Shown: positions 5,244 to 12,923 of the stretch, piece after piece
How positions within the stretch are numbered: position 1 is the first letter of the stretch
How the letters are laid out: each line of letters starts with the position of its first letter
DNA from: Ruminococcus sp.
GTDB lineage: Bacteria > Bacillota > Clostridia > Oscillospirales > Acutalibacteraceae
Assembly: GCA_004556705.1 (NCBI GenBank)
Contig: SFGA01000043.1
Coordinates: 1-16,237, forward strand
Reading direction: 5' to 3'
DNA length: 16,237 nucleotides
Made by a program: the position numbers and the translations under genes
The notes under the pieces: generated by a model
What the model was told of the DNA's origin: nothing
Seen by the model: only the letters and a program-made list of their open reading frames with translations
The model's database searches: none

Positions 5244-5584
5244 AAGATTTTTATGAAGAATTCGTCTTTGTGGAAAAGAGAAAACAATCTGATGGTATGG
5301 GTGGTTTTATAAATGAATATGTTGAAACTGTTCCATTTAAAGCTGGAATTAACACAGACCAAAGTATGGAAGCTAGAATAGGAGAGCAACAAGGAGTTAA
5401 ATCTATATACACTATAACAACAAGCAAAGATTGTATGTTAGAATTTGGAGATATTATTAAAAGAAAAAGAGGTGATTCGTATTACAAGATAACAAGTAAT
5501 GGTGAAGATATGATTTCTCCTATGGTTTCAGAGATGGATATAATACAGGTAACCGCTGAGAACTTTACAATTCCAATAGAATAA
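5234..5584 (+). CDS. Head closure (stopper) protein, probable, 116 aa
   Basis: The protein is a small beta-rich fold beginning IEDFYEEFVFVEKRKQSDGMGGFINEYVETVPFKAGI. This motif of an early strand, a D-G-x-G-G turn and a paired strand is typical of head-tail joining or stopper proteins (the SPP1 gp16 / HK97 gp7 type group). KRKRGDSYYKITSNGED near residues 76-92 fits the second half of that fold. It starts within the end of the adaptor gene with GGAGG at 5222-5226. Position and strand pattern agree; the precise family needs a profile search. Confidence 0.65.
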   Translation: MAIEDFYEEFVFVEKRKQSDGMGGFINEYVETVPFKAGINTDQSMEARIGEQQGVKSIYTITTSKDCMLEFGDIIKRKRGDSYYKITSNGEDMISPMVSEMDIIQVTAENFTIPIE

Positions 5585-5592
5585 TATATAAT
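5564..5592 (+). promoter_or_regulatory. Possible internal promoter
   Basis: TTTACA at 5564-5569 and a perfect TATAAT at 5587-5592 are 17 bp apart, spanning the end of the stopper gene. The match is close to consensus, but such matches arise by chance in DNA this AT-rich. Confidence 0.35.
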
Positions 5593-5615
5593 AGATTTTG
5601 TGAGGAGGTGAAAAG

Positions 5616-5987
5616 ATGGGAAAGGCAAGTGACCTTGCGAAGTGTTTATATGGTTTTTTTAGCCCTATCGCACCTTCTTTTTTAGAGGGTACAGTGCCTA
5701 GCGGAACTCCATTTCCGTATATAACTTATTCTTTGAGTTATGAAGACTGGTTTATTGATGGGAATATGCAAGTTAGGATATGGACCAAATCTAGTTCTAT
5801 GATGAAAGTAACTGAGTTGACTGATGCTTTAATAGATAGAATTGGTTATGGTGTAGCAGAAGATATACCTAATGGAGGTACTATTGTTCTTAAAAAAGGA
5901 AGTCCGCTTTGGCAATTTGTTCCTGACGAAGATGAAAACGTGAAATCAACAATTATAAATATAACTTATAACATTTACAAATATTAA
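5616..5987 (+). CDS. Tail terminator / tail completion protein, probable, 123 aa
   Basis: The segment FLEGTVPSGTPFPYITYSLSYEDWFIDGNMQVRIWTKSSSMMKVTELTDALIDRIG is the pattern of tail terminator proteins (lambda gpU-like fold): a strand-helix-strand in which a sheet describing measured input (YITY...) is followed by a strand RIWT and a helix with aligned LTDAL. These cap the tail tube and join it to the neck. It is directly before the major tail gene, as expected. GAGGAGGTG lies before ATG 5616. The separate HK97 gp10-like neck gene often found between stopper and terminator is absent, so this phage has a compact three-gene neck. Confidence 0.65.
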   Translation: MGKASDLAKCLYGFFSPIAPSFLEGTVPSGTPFPYITYSLSYEDWFIDGNMQVRIWTKSSSMMKVTELTDALIDRIGYGVAEDIPNGGTIVLKKGSPLWQFVPDEDENVKSTIINITYNIYKY

Positions 5988-5998
5988 GGAGGTATAAT

Positions 5999-6619
5999 AT
6001 GGCTATATTAAGCGCTTTCACTAAGAATACAGCTAAAAACATGCAATTAGATGCTGGATTATTAGTAAGAGGATTAACAGACATACTAAATTTCAATGGA
6101 ACTATAGCAGATGAGAAGAAGTTAGGAGCTACATCTGGCGGAGCTAGTTTCTCAGCAACTCCGGAAATGAGAAATATATTCGAAGGAATAGACGGAGCAA
6201 AAGGAAATTACAAAGACGGAAATGTTATTGATAACTGGGAAATAACTTTAACAGCAACAGTTAAGGAAATGACAGCTAAGAACTTACAATTAGCAATGGC
6301 AACTGCTGATATAAAGAGTGATAATGATAAGTTTGATGTATTAACTCCTAGAATGGAAGTTAAATCAACTGACTATATAGATAACATTTGTTGGTTAGGA
6401 ACTATGAACGGTTCTTCAGAGCCTATGATAATTGAATTAAAGAATGTAATGAATACTAACGGTATTTCATTTACTGCGGAAGATAAAGGAAGTGGTAGTG
6501 TAGAATTAGAATTAAAAGCACACTTCGATTTATCTAAACCTGATGAAGTTCCGTTCAATATTTACTTCCCTAAACAAGGAAGAACAATGAGTATGGCTGA
6601 ATTTGTTGAAGAATATTAA
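5999..6619 (+). CDS. Major tail (tube) protein, 206 aa
   Basis: The pattern fits a long-tailed phage tube protein: N-terminal NMQLDAGLLVRGLTD, the flexible loop GATSGGASFSATPEMRNIFEGIDGAKGNYKDGNVIDNWEI, and alternating strands ending SFTAEDKGSGSVELELKAHFDL. Length near 200 residues is usual. It is immediately upstream of the tail chaperone pair and tape measure, which is the canonical place. AAGGAGG precedes ATG 5999. It would be made in hundreds of copies per virion. No C-terminal Ig-like domain is present. Confidence 0.88.
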   Translation: MAILSAFTKNTAKNMQLDAGLLVRGLTDILNFNGTIADEKKLGATSGGASFSATPEMRNIFEGIDGAKGNYKDGNVIDNWEITLTATVKEMTAKNLQLAMATADIKSDNDKFDVLTPRMEVKSTDYIDNICWLGTMNGSSEPMIIELKNVMNTNGISFTAEDKGSGSVELELKAHFDLSKPDEVPFNIYFPKQGRTMSMAEFVEEY

Positions 6620-6641
6620 GAAAGAAAAGAGGTTGTAAATT

Positions 6642-7052
6642 ATGAAGTTAGCAGATATGCAAAATGATAAATTAATGGACATTTTTGGAGATTTATGTTA
6701 CGAAATAGCTGAATTATGTGAGGACAAAGAAATAGAAAAAATGCTTTCGAATGTTTACAAGAGAGAAGATTTTGAAAAAGGCACTATTTCTGCTATGATG
6801 GTTAATGTTAAAACTTTTGGTAATTACACTAAAATATTAGGATATATAATGAAAGAAAAAAGAAATTGCTTATTTACTATATTAGCCTTAGTAAATCAAG
6901 AAGATTTAGAAGTCGTTAAGACATGGAATCCTGTTGTAACAATGCAAAAAACAAAAGAGTTATTCGGTGACAAAGATTTTTTAGCCTTATTGCCATCACA
7001 ATTACAAACAAAAATAGAAGCGTTTCAAAATATGCAAACAAAATCAGAATAA
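6642..7052 (+). CDS. Tail assembly chaperone G, 136 aa
   Basis: A small, helical, charged protein between the major tail and tape measure genes, as for lambda gpG-type chaperones that coat the tape measure during tail assembly. The motifs MKLADMQNDKLMDIFGDLCYEIAELCEDKE and the KTFGNYTKILGYIMKEKRNCLFTILALVNQ helix fit the Firmicute chaperone family. It starts with AGAGG before ATG 6642. Near the end, the zero frame reads through a T TTT TTA heptamer at 6977-6983 and stops at 7050-7052 if no shift occurs. A minor fraction of ribosomes is expected to enter the -1 frame and make the GT form. Confidence 0.82.
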   Translation: MKLADMQNDKLMDIFGDLCYEIAELCEDKEIEKMLSNVYKREDFEKGTISAMMVNVKTFGNYTKILGYIMKEKRNCLFTILALVNQEDLEVVKTWNPVVTMQKTKELFGDKDFLALLPSQLQTKIEAFQNMQTKSE

Positions 7053-7324
7053 AATTAAGTATTAAAAATATAATTAAATTTATAAGTGAAGAGATAGAGG
7101 AAGAGTTAAGAATTAAACTTCAACAAGATTACAATTCTAACACACTCTATTTCCAAGCTAATATAGCTTATGCTAAAGTTAATAACGGAAAGGGTATTCC
7201 TAATAATGTCTTGAAACCGTGGACAGAAATAAGAAGCAAATTAGAAGGAGTTTTCATTCAAGAAGATGAAAGAACGGATGAAGAGATAGAAAAAGAGGTA
7301 TTAAGCTTATTTAAAAGGGATTAG
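6642..7324 (+). CDS. Tail assembly chaperone GT (-1 frameshift product), about 227 aa
   Basis: The -1 frame is open from 6971 to the TAG at 7322-7324 and has no ATG with a ribosome binding site, so it cannot be an independent gene of normal type. The product is residues 1-114 of G followed by 113 residues from the -1 frame, beginning SLIAITITN and ending VLSLFKRD. The T part is charged and helical (EEIEEELRIKLQQDYN; KGIPNNVLKPWTEIRSKLEG), as in known T extensions that recruit the tape measure or tube protein. Coordinates cover both frames; the join is at 6983. Frameshifting in this gene pair is a general feature of tailed phages. Confidence 0.82.
6977..6983 (+). promoter_or_regulatory. Programmed -1 ribosomal frameshift site T TTT TTA
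   Basis: In the G reading frame the codons GAT TTT TTA place a perfect X XXY YYZ heptamer. The -1 frame opens only after a TGA at 6968-6970, so the slip must occur in 6971-7049. This is the only canonical heptamer I find there. Confidence 0.85.
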
Positions 7325-7346
7325 GATAAACTAATCTCTTTTTTTA
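7316..7346 (+). terminator. Rho-independent terminator between GT and tape measure
   Basis: A 9-bp stem AGGGATTAG / CTAATCTCT with loop GATAAA is followed by an eight-T tract. The left arm overlaps the GT stop codon. No promoter is evident after it, so tape measure expression would rely on read-through. Confidence 0.82.
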
Positions 7347-7365
7347 TTAGAAAGGAGTGACTGTT

Positions 7366-9879
7366 ATGAATCTTTTTAATTTAAAGGCAGTGCTAGCTAT
7401 GGACTCTACTGATTATGATAGAGGGATAGATACTGCCGAAAAGAAAGTAGGAAGTTTAAAAAGTACAATAACTAAATTAGGTATAGGGACTGCGGTTGCC
7501 GGCATAGGTAAGGCCGCAATTGGAGTAGGTCAGGATTTCGAGGCAGGTATGTCTCAAGTGGCTGCTACTATGGGTATAAGTTCTGATGCTGTAAGGAGAA
7601 ATGAAGGAGATTTTAAGCTTTTATCAGATGCTGCCAAAGAAGCAGGAAGCAGTACACAATTTAGCGCAACTCAATCAGCCGAAGCACTTAATTACCTTGC
7701 GCTAGCCGGAAATGACGCACAAACATCTGTGAGTTTATTACCTACAGTTCTTAACGCAGCCGCTGCTGGAGGACTTGATTTAGGTTATGCATCAGATTTA
7801 ATTACAGACAGTATGAGTGCCTTAGGGTTAGAAACGAAAGATACTACTACATTTGTTGATCAATTAACAAAGACTTCTCAGAAATCGAACACTTCTATGG
7901 GACAATTAGGAGAGGCGATATTAACAGTTGGTGGAACTGCAAAGAAGCTTAAAGGTGGGACTGTTGAATTAACTACCGCATTAGGTATATTAGCAGACGA
8001 AGGAACAAAAGGTTCTGAAGCTGGAACTGCATTAAGAAACATTATATTATCTTTAGCGGCTCCAACGGATACTGCAGCCAAAGAATTGAAAAAACTAGGA
8101 GTTAGTGCTTATGATACTAATGGTAACTTTAGAAGTTTAGATGATATTTTCATTGATTTACACAAAAGTACAAATAATTTGAGTGAATCTGCCAAGAACC
8201 AAGCTTTCACTAAGATATTCAACAAAACTGATTTAAAAGCAGTTGAAACTATGATAGCTAATTGTGGAGGGCGTTTCGATGAATTGAGTGGAGCAATAGA
8301 AGATAGTGCGGGTGCCGCAGAAGAAACAGCTAAGACAATGAATATGAACTTGAAAGGTGCAATAACAACGTTAAATTCTGCTTTGGAAGGTATGGGAATT
8401 GCTATTTATGAAAAGTTCAAAGGACCTTTAACTGAAGCTGTCAATGGGGCAGCCACTGCAATTCAAAAATTAATTAAAGCTTTCAACGAAGGTAAGTTAG
8501 ATAAGACTTTAATCGCAATAGGCTCTGCATTAGCTGGAATAATTACTTATATGGGTATTATGAAAGGATATGCAATAGCAACAAGTGTAATAGGAATAGG
8601 AAAAGCTTTGTTTAATGCAGTTAGCATGGTTAAATCTTTTAGTGGTGCTATGGCTATATTAAATGCTACACTTATGGCCAACCCGATAGGATTAGTTGTA
8701 GGAGCTATAGGGGCATTGGTTGCTGCTTTTGTGTATCTATGGAACACTAGTGATGGATTCAGGAATTTTTGGATCAACATGTGGAATAATATAAAGGAGT
8801 TTACCGGAAATGCTATAGAAGCTATTAAGAACTTTTTTATCGTTACAATCCCAGAATCTATAAATTCAATGATGCAATGGTTTCAAAATTTACCTAATAT
8901 GATTTCAGAATGGTTGCAACAAACTATAATTAAAACAAGCGAATGGGCTACAAATATGCGGAACAAAGCCACAGAAACTGGGGCTAATTTTATAAATAAC
9001 ATAGTAACTTGGTTCCAGCAGCTTCCTGAAAAAATTAATTATTGGTTAGCTTATGGATTAGGTTATGCTGCTGCGTGGGTTTATGATATGGGCAAAAAAG
9101 CTATCGAAACTGGAACTAACTTTATAAACAATATAGTTAATTGGTTCAATCAATTGCCTGAAAGAATAAACAATTGGTTCAAACAAGCTTATCAAAAAGC
9201 AGTTGAATTTGATACAAATATGAGGAACAAAGCCGTTGAGTTAGGAACTAAATTTATAAACTCTATAACAACATGGTTCCAACAACTTCCTGGAAAGATT
9301 AAAGCTTGGTTTGATAACACTATTCAAAAAGCCAATGAATTTAAAAACAATATGATACAAAAAGCAAAAGATACAGGAAGAGAATTCGGTAACTGGTTAA
9401 AAACATCATTGCAAAATTTGCCTAACCAAATGATGACTATCGGAAGAGATATAGTTAGAGGTGTATGGCAAGGTATAGTTAATATGAAAAATACTTTTAT
9501 GAATAACGTTAAATCTTTCTTTGGAGGAATAGTAGATGGAGCAAAAGCTGCGTTAGGAATACACTCTCCTTCTAGAGAGATGAGGGATGAAGTTGGAAAA
9601 TGGATACCAGCAGGAGTTGAAGTAGGTATTAAAAGAGAAATGCCTAAATTAAACGAGACTGTTCAAGATGAATTTAATAATTTATCTAATGTTAATGTTC
9701 CGATTCCTAAGGTATCTAACGAAAACAATCAATCTAACAATTCTAATAATTTCAAAAACACTGTGATAGAAGTTCCGTTGAACTTAGATGGAGTTGAAAT
9801 CGCAAGAGCTATAATAGAGCCATTTAAAATTATAGAATCAGAATATGACAGAAGTCATAATGTTAGATTTTCATACTAA
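7366..9879 (+). CDS. Tape measure protein, 837 aa
   Basis: This protein sets tail length and is carried inside the tube. The N-terminus (FNLKAVLAMDSTDYDRGI) and residues about 60-310 match the TP901-type tape measure core, with FEAGMSQVAATMGISSD, AGSSTQFSATQSAEALNYLALAG, TSQKSNTSMGQLGEAI and GSEAGTALRNIIL. Hydrophobic segments at about 380-410 and 430-465 are the expected membrane-crossing stretches. Four 44-residue repeats fill 498-673, and the C-terminus has GIHSPSREMRDEVGKWIPAGVEVGI, common in Firmicute tape measures. No lysozyme or peptidase domain is evident. ATG 7366 is chosen because GGAGTGA at 7354-7359 is its binding site; the in-frame GTG at 7357 lies within that site. Confidence 0.93.
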   Translation: MNLFNLKAVLAMDSTDYDRGIDTAEKKVGSLKSTITKLGIGTAVAGIGKAAIGVGQDFEAGMSQVAATMGISSDAVRRNEGDFKLLSDAAKEAGSSTQFSATQSAEALNYLALAGNDAQTSVSLLPTVLNAAAAGGLDLGYASDLITDSMSALGLETKDTTTFVDQLTKTSQKSNTSMGQLGEAILTVGGTAKKLKGGTVELTTALGILADEGTKGSEAGTALRNIILSLAAPTDTAAKELKKLGVSAYDTNGNFRSLDDIFIDLHKSTNNLSESAKNQAFTKIFNKTDLKAVETMIANCGGRFDELSGAIEDSAGAAEETAKTMNMNLKGAITTLNSALEGMGIAIYEKFKGPLTEAVNGAATAIQKLIKAFNEGKLDKTLIAIGSALAGIITYMGIMKGYAIATSVIGIGKALFNAVSMVKSFSGAMAILNATLMANPIGLVVGAIGALVAAFVYLWNTSDGFRNFWINMWNNIKEFTGNAIEAIKNFFIVTIPESINSMMQWFQNLPNMISEWLQQTIIKTSEWATNMRNKATETGANFINNIVTWFQQLPEKINYWLAYGLGYAAAWVYDMGKKAIETGTNFINNIVNWFNQLPERINNWFKQAYQKAVEFDTNMRNKAVELGTKFINSITTWFQQLPGKIKAWFDNTIQKANEFKNNMIQKAKDTGREFGNWLKTSLQNLPNQMMTIGRDIVRGVWQGIVNMKNTFMNNVKSFFGGIVDGAKAALGIHSPSREMRDEVGKWIPAGVEVGIKREMPKLNETVQDEFNNLSNVNVPIPKVSNENNQSNNSNNFKNTVIEVPLNLDGVEIARAIIEPFKIIESEYDRSHNVRFSY
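8857..9384 (+). repeat. Four 132-bp (44-residue) repeats in the tape measure gene
   Basis: In-frame units start at 8857, 8989, 9121 and 9253 (protein residues 498, 542, 586, 630), with a decayed fifth unit from 9385. Shared positions are (F/S)IN.(I/M)..WFQ.LP..I..W followed by about 20 variable residues and (M/K)..KA.E.G. Forty-four is four 11-residue turns, suited to a continuous helix. Confidence 0.85.
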
Positions 9880-9882
9880 AAT

Positions 9883-9909
9883 AGGAAGGGTTTATCCCTT
9901 CTTTATTTT
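9883..9909 (+). terminator. Rho-independent terminator after the tape measure gene
   Basis: An 8-bp stem AGGAAGGG / CCCTTCTT (one G-T pair) with loop TTTAT is followed by TTTATTTT. Confidence 0.85.
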
Positions 9910-9910
9910 A

Positions 9911-9919
9911 TGTTATAAT
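9911..9919 (+). promoter_or_regulatory. Extended -10 element directly after the terminator
   Basis: TGTTATAAT starts 2 bases after the T-tract, the same spacing as at 4719. The bases through TTTAAT and on to GGAGGTG match the leader before the connector gene with one small length change. Confidence 0.5.
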
Positions 9920-9938
9920 TTAATAAGGAGGTGTTTAG

Positions 9939-10658
9939 GTGAACAATTTATATTTTAATAAAAAAAGCGCGTTAGAAGATTACGACTTGATAATTGTTAA
10001 CGCTATAGAATATCCATTTGTCACAAAAAAAATAGAAACAGTATATGTAGAAGGAAATAGAAATGGCACTTTAACAATAGAAAATGAAGAATATGAAGAT
10101 CTGTCAATCAGCGTAACTTTTAGGTTAATCAAAATGGATAATTATAAAAATAGAATGAGAGATATAAACTTTTGGTTATCTAATATAGAAGATTCTAGAT
10201 TATTTTTTGAAGATTATAGAGAAAAGTGTTATAAAGTTAAATATTGTTCTATCAATAACATAAAAGATGTTCATTTCAATAGTGCTGATTTCACTGTTGT
10301 TTTTAATCTTTTCCCATATATATATAAAAACGAAGAATTTCCAACAATTATATCTAACAATTCTAATATATATTACGATGGTGATTTGGAAGGATATCCA
10401 ATTATAAACCTGGATTTAGGAGAGGGCGAAAGGAATCTTTCTGTAACTATAGGAGAAAATGAATTTCAACTTAAAGGAATAGAAGGATATGTTGTTATAG
10501 ATAGTTCTAGAAGTATAATAATTAACGAAAATAAACAGAGCTTAGGAAAAAAGATGATAGGAAACTTTCCAATTCTCATACCAGGAGTTAATAACATTTC
10601 GTGGGAAGGCGAAATAAACAAATTTGAAATGCTAAAAAATACAATCTACAAGGGGTGA
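9939..10658 (+). CDS. Distal tail protein (Dit), 239 aa
   Basis: This protein forms the hexameric hub at the tail tip. It matches the siphovirus tail component (Sipho_tail/Dit) pattern: an N-terminal belt domain with NAIEYPFVTKKIETVYVEGNRNGTLTIEN and LSISVTFRLI, then FWLSNIEDSRLFFEDYREKCYKVKYCSI, and a C-terminal galectin-like beta domain (YDGDLEGYPIINLDLGEGERNLSVTIGENEFQLKG). Length is usual for the short form without an inserted carbohydrate-binding module. The start is GTG at 9939, 5 bases after AAGGAGGTG. It lies between tape measure and Tal genes, as in most Firmicute siphophages. Confidence 0.87.
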   Translation: MNNLYFNKKSALEDYDLIIVNAIEYPFVTKKIETVYVEGNRNGTLTIENEEYEDLSISVTFRLIKMDNYKNRMRDINFWLSNIEDSRLFFEDYREKCYKVKYCSINNIKDVHFNSADFTVVFNLFPYIYKNEEFPTIISNNSNIYYDGDLEGYPIINLDLGEGERNLSVTIGENEFQLKGIEGYVVIDSSRSIIINENKQSLGKKMIGNFPILIPGVNNISWEGEINKFEMLKNTIYKG

Positions 10659-10662
10659 TTAA

Positions 10663-12921
10663 ATGATTTGCTTATTTGATAGATTTTCTTCAAGAGAAGA
10701 AGTTTTAACAACCAACGGGGATTATATATTAGACAATATATGCACTAAAATGGTTATCAAAGAAGGTTTAAACGGTGATTTTATAGCAGAAGGAACTTTT
10801 ATTTTGAATAACGAATTTCCTAAAGAACTTTATGATATGATGAACGAATTATCTATACTAAGAATTACTGATGAAAGTTCTGAAGAAGTATTCAGAATAA
10901 TAAGCGTTAGGAAATACAAAAAATATATTGATGTTGTATGTAGACATATAACTATAACCGATACAGTAAATTTATGGCTTGAAAATGTTAAACCTACTGA
11001 ATTAACTGGTTCTTCAGCTATTGATTATATCTATAAAAATTCAATAGGAAAAAAAGATTTGTTTGTAAGCTCAGATATTCAAGAAATAAATACAGCGTAT
11101 TACGAAAATGTCAAGGTTCACCAAGCTTTTACAGACTTAGATAACTCTTTTTTGAATAAATGGGGAGGAGAAATAACTAGGAACGGTTACAATTTATCTA
11201 TAAACAAAAGAAGGGGTATAGATACAGATGTAATAATAGAAAGCAGAAAAGACTTAACTGGTTTTGAAAGCAGAACTAATTTAGATAGTCTGTGTACGGG
11301 GATAGTCCCTAAAGGTTATGGATATTTAAAAGCTCCTATTCAATATAGCCCCTTAGTAAATAATTATCCTTCTCCTATAATTAAAGAATTTAAGTATGAA
11401 TTTGTTAAAGTTAAAGATGAAAACAATCCGGATGAAGGGTTTGAAACAGAACAAGAGGGCATAGATGAATTGATAAGGTTGGCTGAAATTGAATTTTCAG
11501 AAAATCACATAGATGTAATTCAAGCTGAATATACCATAAATTATATAGATTTATCAAGAACTAAAGAATACAAAGATTTTATATCCACTCAAACTTTAGA
11601 ATTAGGAGATTCTATAACTGTTCATGAAAAAGATTTTGATATAAAAGTTAATTCTAGAATAATAAGCAGAACTTATGATGTTTTAAAGAAAAGTAGAATT
11701 TCTACAGAACTATCTAATGTTAAAGTAGTTCCTAATCCTCCAACTGTAAGTAATTTGATAGCTGAATTAGAAAAGATAACCTCTAAAGGAGATAACCTAT
11801 CTGATTATATAACCGCTATATTAGAAAGTGGAATTAAAGATAGCTATGTTGTTTTAAAACCTAATGAATTATTAATAATGGATTCTAAGGATATAAACAC
11901 CGCTAAAAATGTAACTAGATATAACAAAAATGGTCTAGGGTTTTCCACTACTGGATATTACGGGAATTATACTTACGGATTTACGATAGACGGGAAAATA
12001 AATGCTAGTCTTATAGCTACTGGAGTTCTATCTACTGTTTTAATACAAAACGCTGATGGAAGTCTTCAAATAGACCTAGGTAATACTAATGGTATAAACT
12101 TTAAAAGAAATAATCATGTAGCGGTAAATCTTAATGGAAGCGAAATGAAATTTTATGATTGGGAAGGAACTAGTAGAACTGATCCTGTAGGAACTTTAGC
12201 ATCTGTTAGAATAGTTAACAATAATACTCAAAGAAAGATTCCTGGTATACTATTAGCAAACGAGAAAAATAGTTATATGACTTTTGCTTATAAGAATGAT
12301 AATGGTAATTATAGCAGTTATATAGATTTTGATATAAATAATGTAATGCCTAAGGTTCTTTCAGCTTCTGATGAAGAAAATACAAAAGCAAGAGAGATAA
12401 CAACTTACAAACCAATAGCGTTTCAAGAAGGAGTAGATTTTAAAGACTATTCAACTTTCTCAGCTAGACCTTCTATGAAATACGGACTATGGTTAGGGCA
12501 AGCAGACGACGCTTATATAATAAAGAATAATTCTAGAAACTGCATAGAATTAAGTTCTGCTAGCGGCATATCTGTAAGCAATGATGATTACTATTTATTT
12601 ACGGCTAATACAGAAAGGACAACATCAGTTTCGAGCAGTGGTTATAACTATTTTAATGTTACAGCAGACAGAAGATTTAGTATTTGCGACAAATTATATA
12701 CTAATAATTTAGGAAATGTTGTTTGTAATGCTAGTTTATTAGTCACAGGAGATATACAATCTAATGCAGTTTATAGAAATTTATCAGAAAAATTAGATTC
12801 TAAGCCTATCAATTTGTTGCATGAATTATATATAAAAGATTTAGAAATAGAACAATTAAAATCCGACATTTCAGACTTGAAAAAACAAATAGAAAATATA
12901 AATTCTAAAATAGGAGAATAA
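10663..12921 (+). CDS. Tail-associated protein (Tal), prophage endopeptidase tail type, 752 aa
   Basis: Residues about 1-350 match the prophage tail endopeptidase / gp18-like domain that forms the trimeric tip below Dit: MICLFDRFSSREEVLTTNGDYILDNI, ALVIKEGLN-like strands and the VVCRHITITD block, then the NSRIISRTYDVLKKSRISTELSNV end. Residues about 400-700 are beta- and Asn/Gly-rich repeats suited to a receptor-binding or triple-stranded fibre region. Residues about 715-750 form a coiled coil (LYIKDLEIEQLKSDISDLKKQIENINSKIGE). It starts 4 bases after the Dit stop with AAGGGGTG. I cannot point to a catalytic dyad, so enzymatic activity is unproven. Confidence 0.82.
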   Translation: MICLFDRFSSREEVLTTNGDYILDNICTKMVIKEGLNGDFIAEGTFILNNEFPKELYDMMNELSILRITDESSEEVFRIISVRKYKKYIDVVCRHITITDTVNLWLENVKPTELTGSSAIDYIYKNSIGKKDLFVSSDIQEINTAYYENVKVHQAFTDLDNSFLNKWGGEITRNGYNLSINKRRGIDTDVIIESRKDLTGFESRTNLDSLCTGIVPKGYGYLKAPIQYSPLVNNYPSPIIKEFKYEFVKVKDENNPDEGFETEQEGIDELIRLAEIEFSENHIDVIQAEYTINYIDLSRTKEYKDFISTQTLELGDSITVHEKDFDIKVNSRIISRTYDVLKKSRISTELSNVKVVPNPPTVSNLIAELEKITSKGDNLSDYITAILESGIKDSYVVLKPNELLIMDSKDINTAKNVTRYNKNGLGFSTTGYYGNYTYGFTIDGKINASLIATGVLSTVLIQNADGSLQIDLGNTNGINFKRNNHVAVNLNGSEMKFYDWEGTSRTDPVGTLASVRIVNNNTQRKIPGILLANEKNSYMTFAYKNDNGNYSSYIDFDINNVMPKVLSASDEENTKAREITTYKPIAFQEGVDFKDYSTFSARPSMKYGLWLGQADDAYIIKNNSRNCIELSSASGISVSNDDYYLFTANTERTTSVSSSGYNYFNVTADRRFSICDKLYTNNLGNVVCNASLLVTGDIQSNAVYRNLSEKLDSKPINLLHELYIKDLEIEQLKSDISDLKKQIENINSKIGE

Positions 12922-12923
12922 TT

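Noticed and set aside
7053..7315. Independent gene for the T part of the tail chaperone
   Set aside because: No ATG/GTG/TTG with a ribosome binding site in this frame; the -1 slippery heptamer explains it better.
7878..8081. Minus-strand frames within the tape measure gene
   Set aside because: Shadows of the coding strand, without start signals or recognisable products.
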